Below are positions 33,539-42,216 of a stretch of 64,000 bases of DNA, piece after piece (position 1 is the first letter of the stretch; every line of letters begins with the position of its first letter). This DNA comes from Prevotella sp. (GTDB taxonomy: Bacteria > Bacteroidota > Bacteroidia > Bacteroidales > Bacteroidaceae): the NCBI GenBank assembly GCA_016291085.1, contig JAEEVW010000018.1, positions 1 through 64,000 of the forward strand, read 5' to 3'. Below the pieces are notes generated by a model. That model worked only from the letters and a program-made list of their open reading frames with translations. It did not search any database and was not told the origin of the DNA. A program made the translations under genes and the position numbers.

Positions 33539-36160
33539 CTAAATCACTTCTATCTCCGAAGTCTCCAGCCAGCCTTCCTTGCCGTCGGCCACGCGGATTT
33601 CTTTCCATTCCTTCATGGTGGCGTCGGTGATGGTCACCTTCGTACCCTCGTGGAGAATAAACAAGTCGGTACCGTTCTTCGACGGTGTGCTCTTGACATT
33701 GACAGCAGACTTGATGATGATGGCCCCCGAACGGTGGGTCAGGTTACGCTTCTGTTGCCAAGCAAAAAGATTACTAATCAAGAACACAAGCAGCAGAAGG
33801 AATCCACCGAAGAAACCTACCTTACGCAGCCAGATGGGGTTAGCGAACAAATAGAGCAGCGCCAGAACGATAGCCACAAACAAGGAGATAAGTGCCGTGC
33901 GAGCCCAACTGTCGACGCTCTGCACATTGACCAGCGAGCGGTACCACGTGACGAAGAACATCTCGGACTCAGGGGTAATCTTGTCGATAGTCTTCGAACG
34001 GGCCATTTGCAAGTTGAAACGGATATCCTTATCGCCAGGTGATAGCAACAGCGCACGCTCGTAGTTGAGCACAGCCTGCGTCATCTGATCCATACGATAG
34101 TAGCAATTGCCAAGATTGTAATAGAGATCGGCGCTGACGCCCTGCTTCAGTAAAGCCTCATAGTCTTTGGCGGCCTGTTGATAGCGTTCTTGAACGTAGG
34201 CGCTGTCAGCTTCTGCCTTCGTGACAGCAGCATTAGAGGTGAGTGGCAACGTCATTATCATCAAGGCTACAGCCATTCCGGACATTCCGGATTTTCCAGA
34301 CTTGCTGGATTTTCGCATCGTTGTGGCAATTTGCGTAATCGCAGTCATTGCCGCATCATAAACCTTATTCATATTACCTGTTGCATCGCCTGGAGCATAG
34401 CGTGCGAACTCGCACTCGTCCAAAGCACCAATAAACTGCTGAATGGTTTCTGCCGAAACGTTGTGAGATTCCAATTGCTGACTGATATTCTCGCGCGAGA
34501 GCTGTTCGACAGGCATGTTCAACTTGTCGCCCACATACCCCCAAAGAGCACGAAGCACTTCGTCGTAGAACTCGTTCTGTTTGCCTCCAGCCATGAGTTT
34601 TGCGGCCTTCTTGAGTCGTTTCGTAGCTACCTTATTGGCCTTACCGGCACGCTGCTTCACGATATCAGCATTCTCGATGGCACGCTGACGGAAGATGACG
34701 AAGAGCGAGATGAAGCCCAACAGCAATACTGCCAAAGACACCCAATATTCTGTAGAACCAAAGAAGAACTCGTCGACGCCGCGCTGACGGGTATCGCCTG
34801 TCTTGATATAGTGAATGTCGCTGTTCAACTGTCTTACATCTTCCTGACCGGTATAAGTCGCCTGTGATGTTCCGCTGCCCTTATCGACATGCAGTTTGAA
34901 CGATTCAGTCTTAACCGTCTTATAGGTATTAGCCTCCGTGTCGAAATAGGTGTATTCGATGGCAGGAATCTCGAAGTCGCCCTGATGACGCGGTACGGCC
35001 AGGAAGTCGTAAATGATAGATCCCTCGAGTCCCTTGGTAGTCAACTGCGTCTTATCGGTCACCTTTGCATCATAGTGGTCGAAGTCCTTGGGGAACTTCA
35101 CCTCGGGCTGCTTCAACAATTTCATGTTACCCACGCCACTTACCACCACGCGCATCTTCACGGGATCGTTGGCCTTCACCTCGGTCTGGTCGAGTGTGGC
35201 AGAAATAGAGTACTTGCCTACTCCACCCGAGAAGCCCGCAGGGCGCTGGGGCAGCGGATCGACCTGAATGGTGATGCCGGGAGCCTTGATTTCCTTCTTC
35301 ACCTCCACATAGCCAGAACCTCCGTTGAAGAAAGCCTCGAAGGGATCGACGTTACGGTTCTGCTGCACGACAATACCCTCGTAGGTAATGCTTGGAACCT
35401 CGAGTTTTCCCGTCACCTGCGGGAACATGACATATTGCTGCCATGTCACCGTGCGGTAGGGCTTGCCATTCAGCGTCTCGATGTGGAACTGCTTCTCCTG
35501 AGGCAGCGGCACCTCGCGGGTATAGAAACTCTTCAGGTCAGCCATCTTACCATTCAGCTGGGTCAGTCCTACCAGCGTGTACACCTTATAAGTCAACAGG
35601 ATGGGCTCCTGCTCGCGGACATGTTGCTTCGAGGCAGTCACCTTGATAAACAGGTCGCTGCCCGAAATGGATGAACCCGCCGAGCGAATCTCGCCCGTAC
35701 CGCTTTGCTGACGACCGCCCTGGTTGCCTGGCTGAGCCTGTCCGCTGACCTTGATATGCAACTCGTTAGACGTGATGGTCTTTCCCCCAGCAGTGACATG
35801 GGCTGGAGGAATGGTGAATGTTCCGTTTTTCTTGGCTGAAAGGATATAGGTATAGGTAATACTCGACGAACTCGATGTATGACCATTGACCATCTGGAAA
35901 CTCGACTGTTGGGAAGTCGAAGGACCCATCAGCACGTCGAAGGCATCAGGAATGTCACCAGCCCTGAAACCCTTTGCATCGTCGGTATTGACCGTATAGC
36001 TCAATCGGAACTGCTCGCCGACAGCCACTTGTGCTGGAGCGCGACCAGTCAGCTGCTGCGCAACTGAAATGAGAAATGAGAAATGAAAAATGAGAAATGC
36101 CAAAAGCAACCTCAATACCCATTTTCCATTCACTTCTCTTCTCAATCCATATCTCGCCAT
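33539..36160 (-). CDS. BatD-BatE fusion protein
   Basis: An 873-residue membrane protein. After a signal peptide (VLRLLLAFLIFHFSFLISVAQQ) comes a BatD domain of beta-sandwich repeats (to about 480), a transmembrane segment (YWVSLAVLLLGFISLFVIF) and a cytosolic region. A second hydrophobic, signal-like segment follows (MAVALMIMTLPLTSNAAV), then TPR repeats (ERYQQAAKDYEALLKQG, YYNLGNCYYRMDQMTQAVLNYERALLLSP), two membrane helices and an SH3-like end (INVKSTPSKNGTDLFILHEGTKV and so on). The latter is BatE. ATGs at 36193 and 36172 are alternatives to 36160. Bat proteins are linked to aerotolerance in Bacteroides. Confidence 0.88.
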   Translation of the reverse strand: MARYGLRREVNGKWVLRLLLAFLIFHFSFLISVAQQLTGRAPAQVAVGEQFRLSYTVNTDDAKGFRAGDIPDAFDVLMGPSTSQQSSFQMVNGHTSSSSSITYTYILSAKKNGTFTIPPAHVTAGGKTITSNELHIKVSGQAQPGNQGGRQQSGTGEIRSAGSSISGSDLFIKVTASKQHVREQEPILLTYKVYTLVGLTQLNGKMADLKSFYTREVPLPQEKQFHIETLNGKPYRTVTWQQYVMFPQVTGKLEVPSITYEGIVVQQNRNVDPFEAFFNGGSGYVEVKKEIKAPGITIQVDPLPQRPAGFSGGVGKYSISATLDQTEVKANDPVKMRVVVSGVGNMKLLKQPEVKFPKDFDHYDAKVTDKTQLTTKGLEGSIIYDFLAVPRHQGDFEIPAIEYTYFDTEANTYKTVKTESFKLHVDKGSGTSQATYTGQEDVRQLNSDIHYIKTGDTRQRGVDEFFFGSTEYWVSLAVLLLGFISLFVIFRQRAIENADIVKQRAGKANKVATKRLKKAAKLMAGGKQNEFYDEVLRALWGYVGDKLNMPVEQLSRENISQQLESHNVSAETIQQFIGALDECEFARYAPGDATGNMNKVYDAAMTAITQIATTMRKSSKSGKSGMSGMAVALMIMTLPLTSNAAVTKAEADSAYVQERYQQAAKDYEALLKQGVSADLYYNLGNCYYRMDQMTQAVLNYERALLLSPGDKDIRFNLQMARSKTIDKITPESEMFFVTWYRSLVNVQSVDSWARTALISLFVAIVLALLYLFANPIWLRKVGFFGGFLLLLVFLISNLFAWQQKRNLTHRSGAIIIKSAVNVKSTPSKNGTDLFILHEGTKVTITDATMKEWKEIRVADGKEGWLETSEIEVI
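34274..34314. repeat. 9-bp-period repeat at the BatD-BatE junction
   Basis: ATTCCGGAC, ATTCCGGAT, TTTCCAGAC, TTGCTGGAT units. They are read on the minus strand as the tripeptides K-S-S, K-S-G, K-S-G, M-S-G, just before the second signal-like segment. Confidence 0.8.
36065..36100. repeat. Heptamer repeat encoding the BatD signal-peptide core
   Basis: GAAATGA-type units (TTCTCAT on the coding strand) repeat about five times. They are read as FLIFHFSFLIS, the hydrophobic heart of the signal peptide. Confidence 0.85.
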
Positions 36161-36168
36161 ATCACTTA

Positions 36169-36225
36169 TCATTTCTTCATTTCCATTTCTCATTTCTCAC
36201 TTCTCACTTCTCATTCATCATTTGG
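36169..36225. repeat. Heptamer repeat between batB-batC and batD-batE
   Basis: CATTTCT, CACTTCT and CATTTCC-type units occupy the gene junction and the region of the alternative BatD starts. It is the same word as the signal-peptide repeat 70 bp away. Confidence 0.8.
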
Positions 36226-36236
36226 CAGAAGGCCTT

Positions 36237-37934
36237 TTACCAGTTCTTTTCCAAGCGACGCTTCTGAGGCTGCTGCTGAGCCTTCTTCATGCGCTCCTGG
36301 GTTTGTTTCTCTTCTTGCATGGCAGCATTCAGCAGTTGCTCGGCATTCTCCTTGCTCATCTGAGGTTTTTGCTGCTCTTGATCCTGCTTCTGCTGGTCTT
36401 GTTTCTGTTCCTGCTTCTGCTGATCTTGCTTATCTTGATTGTCTTTATTATCCTTATTCTGCTGGTTCTGCTGATTCTGGTCTTGTTGCTGTTCCTTCTG
36501 CTGACGTTTACAAAGTTCCAGATTGTAGCGCGTCTCATGATCGGTAGGATTATTGCGCAACGCTTCCTTATAAGCTTCAATGGCTTCACCAAACATTCTG
36601 TGCTGCTGGCAGATAACACCCATGTTATGATAGGCCTGTGCACGACGCAGGGGATTGGTCTCCAACTTGGCAGCCTTCTCCAACTGAGTGATAGCCAGCG
36701 AATCCTTACGCTGGGACATCAATGAATTACCCAGATTATAGTTAGCCTGCGGATTACGTTCGTTACGCTCCACAGCCTTCCGATACGACACCTCAGCCTC
36801 AGCTACATTACCTTTGCGATACAGCTTATTGCCCTGACGAATCATCTGACGGTCACTCTGCGCCTGTACGCCTACTGTCACGAGCAGCAAGGCAACAATA
36901 GCGGCCACCTTCTTCGAACGCTTGAACAGCGAGATGCGACGCAGCATCGGATTCTTGATTTCCAAGATGCATACTTCCAATATCAGCAGCAGCAAAACGA
37001 TGATGGCTACTGCCTGGAACTGCTCGTCGAAATCACTATAGATGGTTGATGAGGTCTCTTTTTTCGACAATTTATCGAGTTCGTTGTCGAGCTGTTCCTG
37101 AGCATTGCTATTATTCTCCACGTGAATATATGCACCGCTACCAGCATCAGCCAATTGACGGCACATCTGCTCGTTCAGCGCCGACATCACCGTCTGACCC
37201 GTATTGTCCTTCATATAGTCACCGTTACCAACAGGAATGGGAGCTCCGTTGGGTGAGCCGACACCCAACACATAGGTATTCATCCCCTTCTCCTTGGCCT
37301 CTTTAGCGGCTTCCATTGCCCCACCCTCGTGGTCTTCACCATCGGTAATAACGATGATGGCCTTGCCGATGTTCTCCTCCTGCGTAAAGCTATGAGATGC
37401 CATATTGATAGCGGCAGCAATATCGGTACCCTGTGTGGCAATCATCGCAGGTGTAATGCTCGACAGGAACATTTTCGCACTGACATAATCGCTGGTAATG
37501 GGCAACTGAACAAAAGCGTCGCCAGCAAACACGATGAGTCCGATCTTGTCGTTAGTAAAGTGGTCGACCAGATTCTCGACCATCATTTTCGAACGGTCCA
37601 GTCGACTCGGTGCTACATCTTCAGCCAACATGGAATTACTGATATCCATACAGATAATGGTCTCGATGCCAGTACGTTTCTCGTGGCTGATCTTATTACC
37701 AAACTGAGGACGGGCCAACACAACGATGAGCAATGCCAAAGCGCCCAGCAACAGCCAGAACTTGACCAAAGGACGCATGCGAGACACGTTAGGCATCAGC
37801 TGGCGCACCAGTTCTAAATCACCAAATTTGCGCAGCAACTTCTTCTGACGACGGAGCATCAGAAAATGTATCAGCAGCAGAATGGGAATCAGCGCTAATA
37901 AATATAAGTATATAGGGTCTTCGAATCTAAACAT
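36237..37934 (-). CDS. BatB-BatC fusion protein (VWA plus TPR)
   Basis: A 565-residue protein. BatB part: an N-terminal membrane helix (YLLALIPILLLIHFLML), another near 60 and a von Willebrand A domain with the MIDAS motif ICMDISNSMLAEDVAPSRLDRSK and GTDIAAAI, ending with a helix (FQAVAIIVLLLLILEVCIL). BatC part: a hydrophobic VAAIVALLLVTVGVQAQ segment (signal-like, with a VQA-Q cleavage-like site), TPR repeats (GNKLYRKGNVAEAEVSYRKAVERN, ANYNLGNSLMSQ, AYHNMGVICQQH), and a Gln/Lys/Asp-rich tail of about 70 residues. The gene order and fusions suggest a stable Bat complex. Confidence 0.9.
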   Translation of the reverse strand: MFRFEDPIYLYLLALIPILLLIHFLMLRRQKKLLRKFGDLELVRQLMPNVSRMRPLVKFWLLLGALALLIVVLARPQFGNKISHEKRTGIETIICMDISNSMLAEDVAPSRLDRSKMMVENLVDHFTNDKIGLIVFAGDAFVQLPITSDYVSAKMFLSSITPAMIATQGTDIAAAINMASHSFTQEENIGKAIIVITDGEDHEGGAMEAAKEAKEKGMNTYVLGVGSPNGAPIPVGNGDYMKDNTGQTVMSALNEQMCRQLADAGSGAYIHVENNSNAQEQLDNELDKLSKKETSSTIYSDFDEQFQAVAIIVLLLLILEVCILEIKNPMLRRISLFKRSKKVAAIVALLLVTVGVQAQSDRQMIRQGNKLYRKGNVAEAEVSYRKAVERNERNPQANYNLGNSLMSQRKDSLAITQLEKAAKLETNPLRRAQAYHNMGVICQQHRMFGEAIEAYKEALRNNPTDHETRYNLELCKRQQKEQQQDQNQQNQQNKDNKDNQDKQDQQKQEQKQDQQKQDQEQQKPQMSKENAEQLLNAAMQEEKQTQERMKKAQQQPQKRRLEKNW

Positions 37935-37940
37935 CTATCT

Positions 37941-37982
37941 AATTTACGATTTGACGATTTACTATTTACGATTTACGATTTA
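37941..37982. repeat. TTTACGA-type 7-8-bp repeat between batA and batB
   Basis: Units such as TTTACGA, TTTGACGA and TTTACTA fill the 48-bp gap, reading as AAATCGT/AAATAGT on the mRNA and ending shortly before the batB start. A cousin with AATAGTAA words precedes secA. Confidence 0.78.
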
Positions 37983-38993
37983 TTACGGCAGTTTGCGGAA
38001 CACGGTGATACGCAGCAGTATTTCCAAGAGCAAAAGCAACAAGGCAGCCAACGCAAAAGGCTGGTAAGCCTCATAACGGCGGCTGAACTGCTTGACGTTC
38101 AGTTTGGTTTTCTCCAGCTTGTCAATCTCCTTGTAGATGTTCTGCAACTCGCGGTTGTTTGTGGCACGATAGAAGTCTCCGTCCGTGGCACCAGCAATAT
38201 CCGACAGCGTTTTGGTGTCAATCTCCACAGGCAGATTCACATAGCCGGGAAGGCCTGTTGCTGAGGGAGGGAACGGAGCGGTGCCCTTTGTACCCACACC
38301 AATGGTATAAACACGAATACCCAGACTCTTGGCAATCTCAGCAGCAGTCATTGGCGACAGGTCACCACGATTGTTCGAGCCATCGGTCAGCAGAATGACC
38401 ACCTTGCTCTTCGCCTTCGAGTCTTTCAGACGGGACACGGCATTGGCCAGTCCCATTCCGATAGCCGTACCGTCCTCTATGCCACCACCCTGCGGACCAC
38501 GAGCAGCAATATCAGTACGGGTATTATGTAACAGGTTCAGCAATGAACTGTGATCTGTGGTCATAGGACATTGTGTGAAAGCTTCGCCTGCAAAGATCGT
38601 CAGACCAATATTGTCGTTGGGACGGCCTACGATGAATTCAGCAGCCACTTGTTTGGCAGCTTCTATTCGGTTAGGCTTCAGGTCTTCTGCCAGCATTGAC
38701 GTCGAGACGTCCATAGCCAACATGATATCAATACCTTCTACCGTTTGATTTTTCCATGAGTTCTGCGTCTGGGGACGGGCCAAGACCAATACAACCAACA
38801 CGAAGACGGCCATACGAAGCAAGGGTTGCAGAGGCATCAGCGTTACTCGCCACGACCGTGGGGCAAAGCGATATGCATTGGTATCGCTTAACCGTATAGT
38901 AGGTTCTGCCTTCTTCCTGTACATCAGATACCACACGATATAAGGTATCAACAGTAACAGCAGCAACAGATATTCTTTATTGGCAAATTCCAT
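37983..38993 (-). CDS. batA: BatA, von Willebrand A domain protein
   Basis: A 336-residue membrane protein with two N-terminal helices (YLLLLLLLIPYIVWYLMY; LLRMAVFVLVVLVLARPQT), a VWA domain and a last helix (PFALAALLLLLLEILLRITVF). The MIDAS is intact: MLAMDVSTSMLAEDL, AARGPQGGGIEDGTAIG, and LLTDGSNNRGD. It is a paralogue of BatB encoded just downstream. In the Bat system it is thought to assemble with MoxR and other Bat proteins in the inner membrane. Confidence 0.93.
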   Translation of the reverse strand: MEFANKEYLLLLLLLIPYIVWYLMYRKKAEPTIRLSDTNAYRFAPRSWRVTLMPLQPLLRMAVFVLVVLVLARPQTQNSWKNQTVEGIDIMLAMDVSTSMLAEDLKPNRIEAAKQVAAEFIVGRPNDNIGLTIFAGEAFTQCPMTTDHSSLLNLLHNTRTDIAARGPQGGGIEDGTAIGMGLANAVSRLKDSKAKSKVVILLTDGSNNRGDLSPMTAAEIAKSLGIRVYTIGVGTKGTAPFPPSATGLPGYVNLPVEIDTKTLSDIAGATDGDFYRATNNRELQNIYKEIDKLEKTKLNVKQFSRRYEAYQPFALAALLLLLLEILLRITVFRKLP

Positions 38994-39013
38994 GAATTCT
39001 CATTTTTATATTC

Positions 39014-40087
39014 TCAATATATCAACTGCCAGACACTATAGACAACGTAGCAGAACAGCAGTGTAGTGACAATACCAACAGCCCAAATGACAGCCTTCAG
39101 CACACGGCGCTCCTTTTGCGAACGCTGATCAGCCTCTGAAAGAACAGGCTTTTGTACCTCCACCGTCGGCTGGTTCTCCAGCTTCGTCTGGTTGATGAAG
39201 TCAATAGCATTGACCAAGTTCGAGTCGTTTTCATTAATCATCGTCGAATACTTGGCGAACTTCACCAAATCAGCCGTTGTAAACAACTGGCGCAACTCGT
39301 CCAGACTCTGCTGGTCGCCCTGCGACATAAGCCGCTCGATGATTTCAGAACTGGTCATCTCCATAGCCGAGAACCCATATCGCTCTTCGATATACTTACG
39401 AAGCGTTTCTGTCAGTTTCGTGTAGTATTCCTTCTGATTCTCCGACGTTACCATCTTGTCAGCCTTAATCTGCTCGATTTCCTTCATGGCCTTCTGGTGA
39501 GGAAGCAGTCGGCGCACAATCTTGATATGGGTAATGATGGGCTTGTTGTCGCGCAAGCGCAGATAAAGCCAATAGCCGACTGCCAGCAATACCAACACCA
39601 GTACACTCAACCAGAACGGCATGCTCCAGTCGCTCCATTGGAAGGGATTGTCCTGCACGTCCTTGGGGCCGAAGAAAGCGTTCATCTGCGTAGTGTCCAC
39701 TTCCATCTCGACAACTTTGAGGGCCAATTCATTCGACTTCACTTCCTTGCCATTGACTTTCACCGTGAAAGGAGGCAAGTGATAGAGGTTTCCATCGAAC
39801 GAAGTCAGCGTAATAGTCATCACCTTTCCAGTCTCACTAGTACTACTAGTCTGGCTAGTCCCACTAGTATGACTGGCAATGACTTCTACGCCTGGAACTA
39901 TCATTTGGCGGGGCTTCAGCTGAGGCCACTCCACCTGGGCATCATTACCGCCCTGGACAGTCAGCGTCACCTGAGTCTGCTCGCCGATCAGCATTTCTAT
40001 AGGGTCAATCTTAGCCTGTACGCTTACTTGCGCCATGGCGAGCAACGTACTGACTATCAATCCTATAAATATTATCGTTCTCTTCAC
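39014..40087 (-). CDS. BatD-like membrane protein
   Basis: A 357-residue protein with signal peptide (KRTIIFIGLIVSTLLAMAQ), a beta-rich BatD/BatX-like N-terminal part (VSVQAKIDPIEMLIGEQTQVTLTV, PFTVKVNGKEVKSNELALKV), two membrane helices (SVLVLVLLAVGYWLYLRL; VIWAVGIVTTLLFCYVVYSVWQLIY) and a helical cytosolic domain (EYYTKLTETLRKYIEERYGFSAMEMTSSEIIERL). The last domain resembles the DUF4381-type cytosolic part seen in Bat-like operons. Residues about 93-110 are a TSx-repeat loop (HTSGTSQTSSTSETG) encoded by 9-bp repeats. Confidence 0.8.
   Translation of the reverse strand: MKRTIIFIGLIVSTLLAMAQVSVQAKIDPIEMLIGEQTQVTLTVQGGNDAQVEWPQLKPRQMIVPGVEVIASHTSGTSQTSSTSETGKVMTITLTSFDGNLYHLPPFTVKVNGKEVKSNELALKVVEMEVDTTQMNAFFGPKDVQDNPFQWSDWSMPFWLSVLVLVLLAVGYWLYLRLRDNKPIITHIKIVRRLLPHQKAMKEIEQIKADKMVTSENQKEYYTKLTETLRKYIEERYGFSAMEMTSSEIIERLMSQGDQQSLDELRQLFTTADLVKFAKYSTMINENDSNLVNAIDFINQTKLENQPTVEVQKPVLSEADQRSQKERRVLKAVIWAVGIVTTLLFCYVVYSVWQLIY
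39836..39871. repeat. 9-bp-period ACTAGT repeat inside the BatD-like gene
   Basis: ACTAGT (or GCTAGT) recurs exactly every nine bases at 39836, 39845, 39854 and 39863. It is read as the tripeptide T-S-x. Confidence 0.88.
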
Positions 40088-40105
40088 TTACTTATTCTTT
40101 TTATC

Positions 40106-40975
40106 TTAACTTCTCTGCTTAAACAACATCAGCAGTGCCTTGACATAGTCCTCATTCGTTGCAATGCTAATCAGGTCCACATTACTTTTGTTCATCGTCT
40201 CGCGTAACACTTCCTGACGCTGATGCCAATATTTTTCGTGGGCCTGACGCAGTCGGCGGCTCGACGTGTCGATGTACTGTTCGTAACCCGTCTCTGCATC
40301 CACGACGCGCATGAGTCCAACGTCAGGCAATTCGCGTGCCCGCTGATCGTACACCTGCAAAGCCACGACATCGTGTTTACGATTAGCTATCTGCAAGGGC
40401 TGCAGGAAGTCCTGACGATCGTAGAAGTCGCTGAGCACGAATGCTGTGCAGCGTCGTTTCGACACGCTGGTCAGAAACTCCAAGGCCTGCTTCACATCGG
40501 TACGCTTCGACTGCGGCTGGAAGTCCAGCATCTCGCGAATGATATAAAGGATGTGCTTGCGACCTTTCTTGGGCGGAATGTACTTCTCGATACGGTCAGA
40601 GAAAAAAGCAACACCAATCTTGTCGTTGTTCTGAATGGCCGAGAAAGCAATGGTTGCGGCAATCTCGGTCACCATGTCACGCTTCATCTGCCGTTGGGTA
40701 CCAAAATCGAGCGAGCCGCTGACGTCAATCATAAGCATGACGGTCAGCTCGCGCTCCTCTTCGAACACCTTCACATAGGGACGGTGGAAGCGGGCGGTAA
40801 CGTTCCAGTCAATGTCACGCACATCATCTCCGTACTGATATTCGCGCACCTCGCTGAAGGCCATACCCCTACCCTTAAAGGCCGAGTGGTATTGTCCAGC
40901 AAAAACGTTCGAACTCAGTCCGCGCGCCTTGATTTCTATCTTGCGAACTTTCTTTAATATTTCGCTTGTTTCCAT
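40106..40975 (-). CDS. DUF58-domain protein
   Basis: A 289-residue cytosolic DUF58/VWA-like protein. It has VRKIEIKARGLSSNVFAGQYHSAFKGRGMAFSEVREYQYGDDVRDIDWNVTARFHRPYVKVFEEERELTV, the diagnostic DUF58 block, followed by MLMIDVSGSLDFG, a MIDAS-like site. MoxR plus DUF58 plus VWA proteins form a recognised module in many bacteria, thought to help assemble or activate metal or envelope complexes. Located between moxR and the BatD-like gene. Confidence 0.92.
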   Translation of the reverse strand: METSEILKKVRKIEIKARGLSSNVFAGQYHSAFKGRGMAFSEVREYQYGDDVRDIDWNVTARFHRPYVKVFEEERELTVMLMIDVSGSLDFGTQRQMKRDMVTEIAATIAFSAIQNNDKIGVAFFSDRIEKYIPPKKGRKHILYIIREMLDFQPQSKRTDVKQALEFLTSVSKRRCTAFVLSDFYDRQDFLQPLQIANRKHDVVALQVYDQRARELPDVGLMRVVDAETGYEQYIDTSSRRLRQAHEKYWHQRQEVLRETMNKSNVDLISIATNEDYVKALLMLFKQRS

Positions 40976-40981
40976 ATTCTT

Positions 40982-41007
40982 TCTAGGTTGTCCTAGGCTA
41001 TCCTAGG
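40982..41007. repeat. 10-bp-period CCTAGG repeat between moxR and DUF58
   Basis: TCTAGG, CCTAGG, CCTAGG at 40982, 40992 and 41002, with variable spacer bases. It ends four bases before the moxR stop triplet. The same hexamer and period recur at 51709-51748. Confidence 0.85.
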
Positions 41008-41010
41008 TCT

Positions 41011-42006
41011 TTAGGGCACCTCGACCTTATTAATCACCTTTGAGACGATTTCTTCACTGGTCACATTGCTGGCCTCGGCTTCGTAGGTCAGTCCGATGCG
41101 GTGGCGCAGCACGTCGTGGGCAACAGCACGAACATCCTCAGGAACCACATAACCTCTACGCTTGATAAAGGCGTAAGCACGGGCAGCCTTGGCCAGATTG
41201 ATGGAGGCACGGGGTGAACCGCCAAACGAAATCATGTCCTTCATATCCTTCAGGCCATAGCGATCGGGATAGCGTGTGGCGAAGACAATATCGGCAATGT
41301 ACTGTTCGATTTTCTCGTCCAGATAGACCTCGCGCACTACGTTGCGGGCATTCAGAATTTCTGTTGCGGTAGTTACGGGGCGAACCTTGGGCAGCGACTC
41401 CTGGATATTCTCGCGGATAATCTTTTTCTCTTCATCAATGGTCGGATAGCCGATAACCACTTTCAACATGAAACGGTCCATCTGTGCTTCTGGCAACGGA
41501 TAGGTTCCCTCCTGCTCAATAGGGTTCTGTGTGGCCATTACGAGGAACGGGTTGGGCAATTCGAACGTATCGCTTCCGATGGTTACCTGCTTCTCCTGCA
41601 TGGCTTCCAGCAGGGCGCTCTGCACCTTAGCCGGAGCGCGGTTGATTTCATCAGCCAACACGAAATTGGCAAATACCGGACCACGTTTTACCTGGAATTT
41701 CTCCTCCTTTTGCGAGTAAATCATAGTACCCGTCACGTCCGCAGGAAGGAGGTCTGGAGTAAACTGAATGCGTGAATACGTCGCATCAATCAGTTGTGCC
41801 AGTGTCTTGATAGCCAGCGTCTTAGCCAATCCGGGAACGCCTTCCAGCAAGATATTACCATCGCTCAGCAAACCGATGAGCAATGAATCTACCAAATGTT
41901 TCTGTCCTACAATCACCTGATCCATGCCCGACACGAGGTTCTGCACGAATCCACTTTGTTGTTCAATCCGCACGTTCAACTCGCGGATGTCAATAGCTTC
42001 TGCCAT
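41011..42006 (-). CDS. MoxR family AAA+ ATPase
   Basis: A 331-residue ATPase. Walker A is GVPGLAKTLAIK and Walker B FVLADEINRAPAKVQSALLEAMQEKQVT; the ATQNPIEQEGTYPLPEAQMDRF region is the sensor/arginine part. MoxR proteins are chaperone-like remodelers of VWA-domain partners, here BatA and BatB. First gene of the Bat operon on the minus strand. A -7-like TACTTTTG (complement of 42050-42057) lies 44 bp upstream, with no good -33 box. Confidence 0.96.
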   Translation of the reverse strand: MAEAIDIRELNVRIEQQSGFVQNLVSGMDQVIVGQKHLVDSLLIGLLSDGNILLEGVPGLAKTLAIKTLAQLIDATYSRIQFTPDLLPADVTGTMIYSQKEEKFQVKRGPVFANFVLADEINRAPAKVQSALLEAMQEKQVTIGSDTFELPNPFLVMATQNPIEQEGTYPLPEAQMDRFMLKVVIGYPTIDEEKKIIRENIQESLPKVRPVTTATEILNARNVVREVYLDEKIEQYIADIVFATRYPDRYGLKDMKDMISFGGSPRASINLAKAARAYAFIKRRGYVVPEDVRAVAHDVLRHRIGLTYEAEASNVTSEEIVSKVINKVEVP

Positions 42007-42150
42007 AGTCGTTTTATTTTTTCTTTTTAAATATGCTTCTTTTGGTGTGCAAAAGTACTCATTTTCCCTCTTATAACGCGCATTCGCATAACTAAATAAT
42101 ATTAAAAAAGATTCCTAAAACTTAAGGTGATTCAAAATACCATCAAAATG

Positions 42151-42181
42151 TTGTGAATGTCGCACGAAATGACTACCTTTG
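42151..42181 (+). promoter_or_regulatory. ispE promoter
   Basis: TTG at 42151-42153, 20 bp, TACCTTTG at 42174-42181. It lies downstream of an in-frame ATG at 42157, which supports the ATG at 42217 as the true ispE start. Confidence 0.75.
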
Positions 42182-42216
42182 TGGCAGAAAACAACAAGTT
42201 CAAAACAGAAACAACG

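Noticed and set aside
42157..42216. Upstream in-frame ATG of ispE at 42157
   Set aside because: It lies before the -7 box TACCTTTG at 42174-42181, so it would not be transcribed from that promoter.
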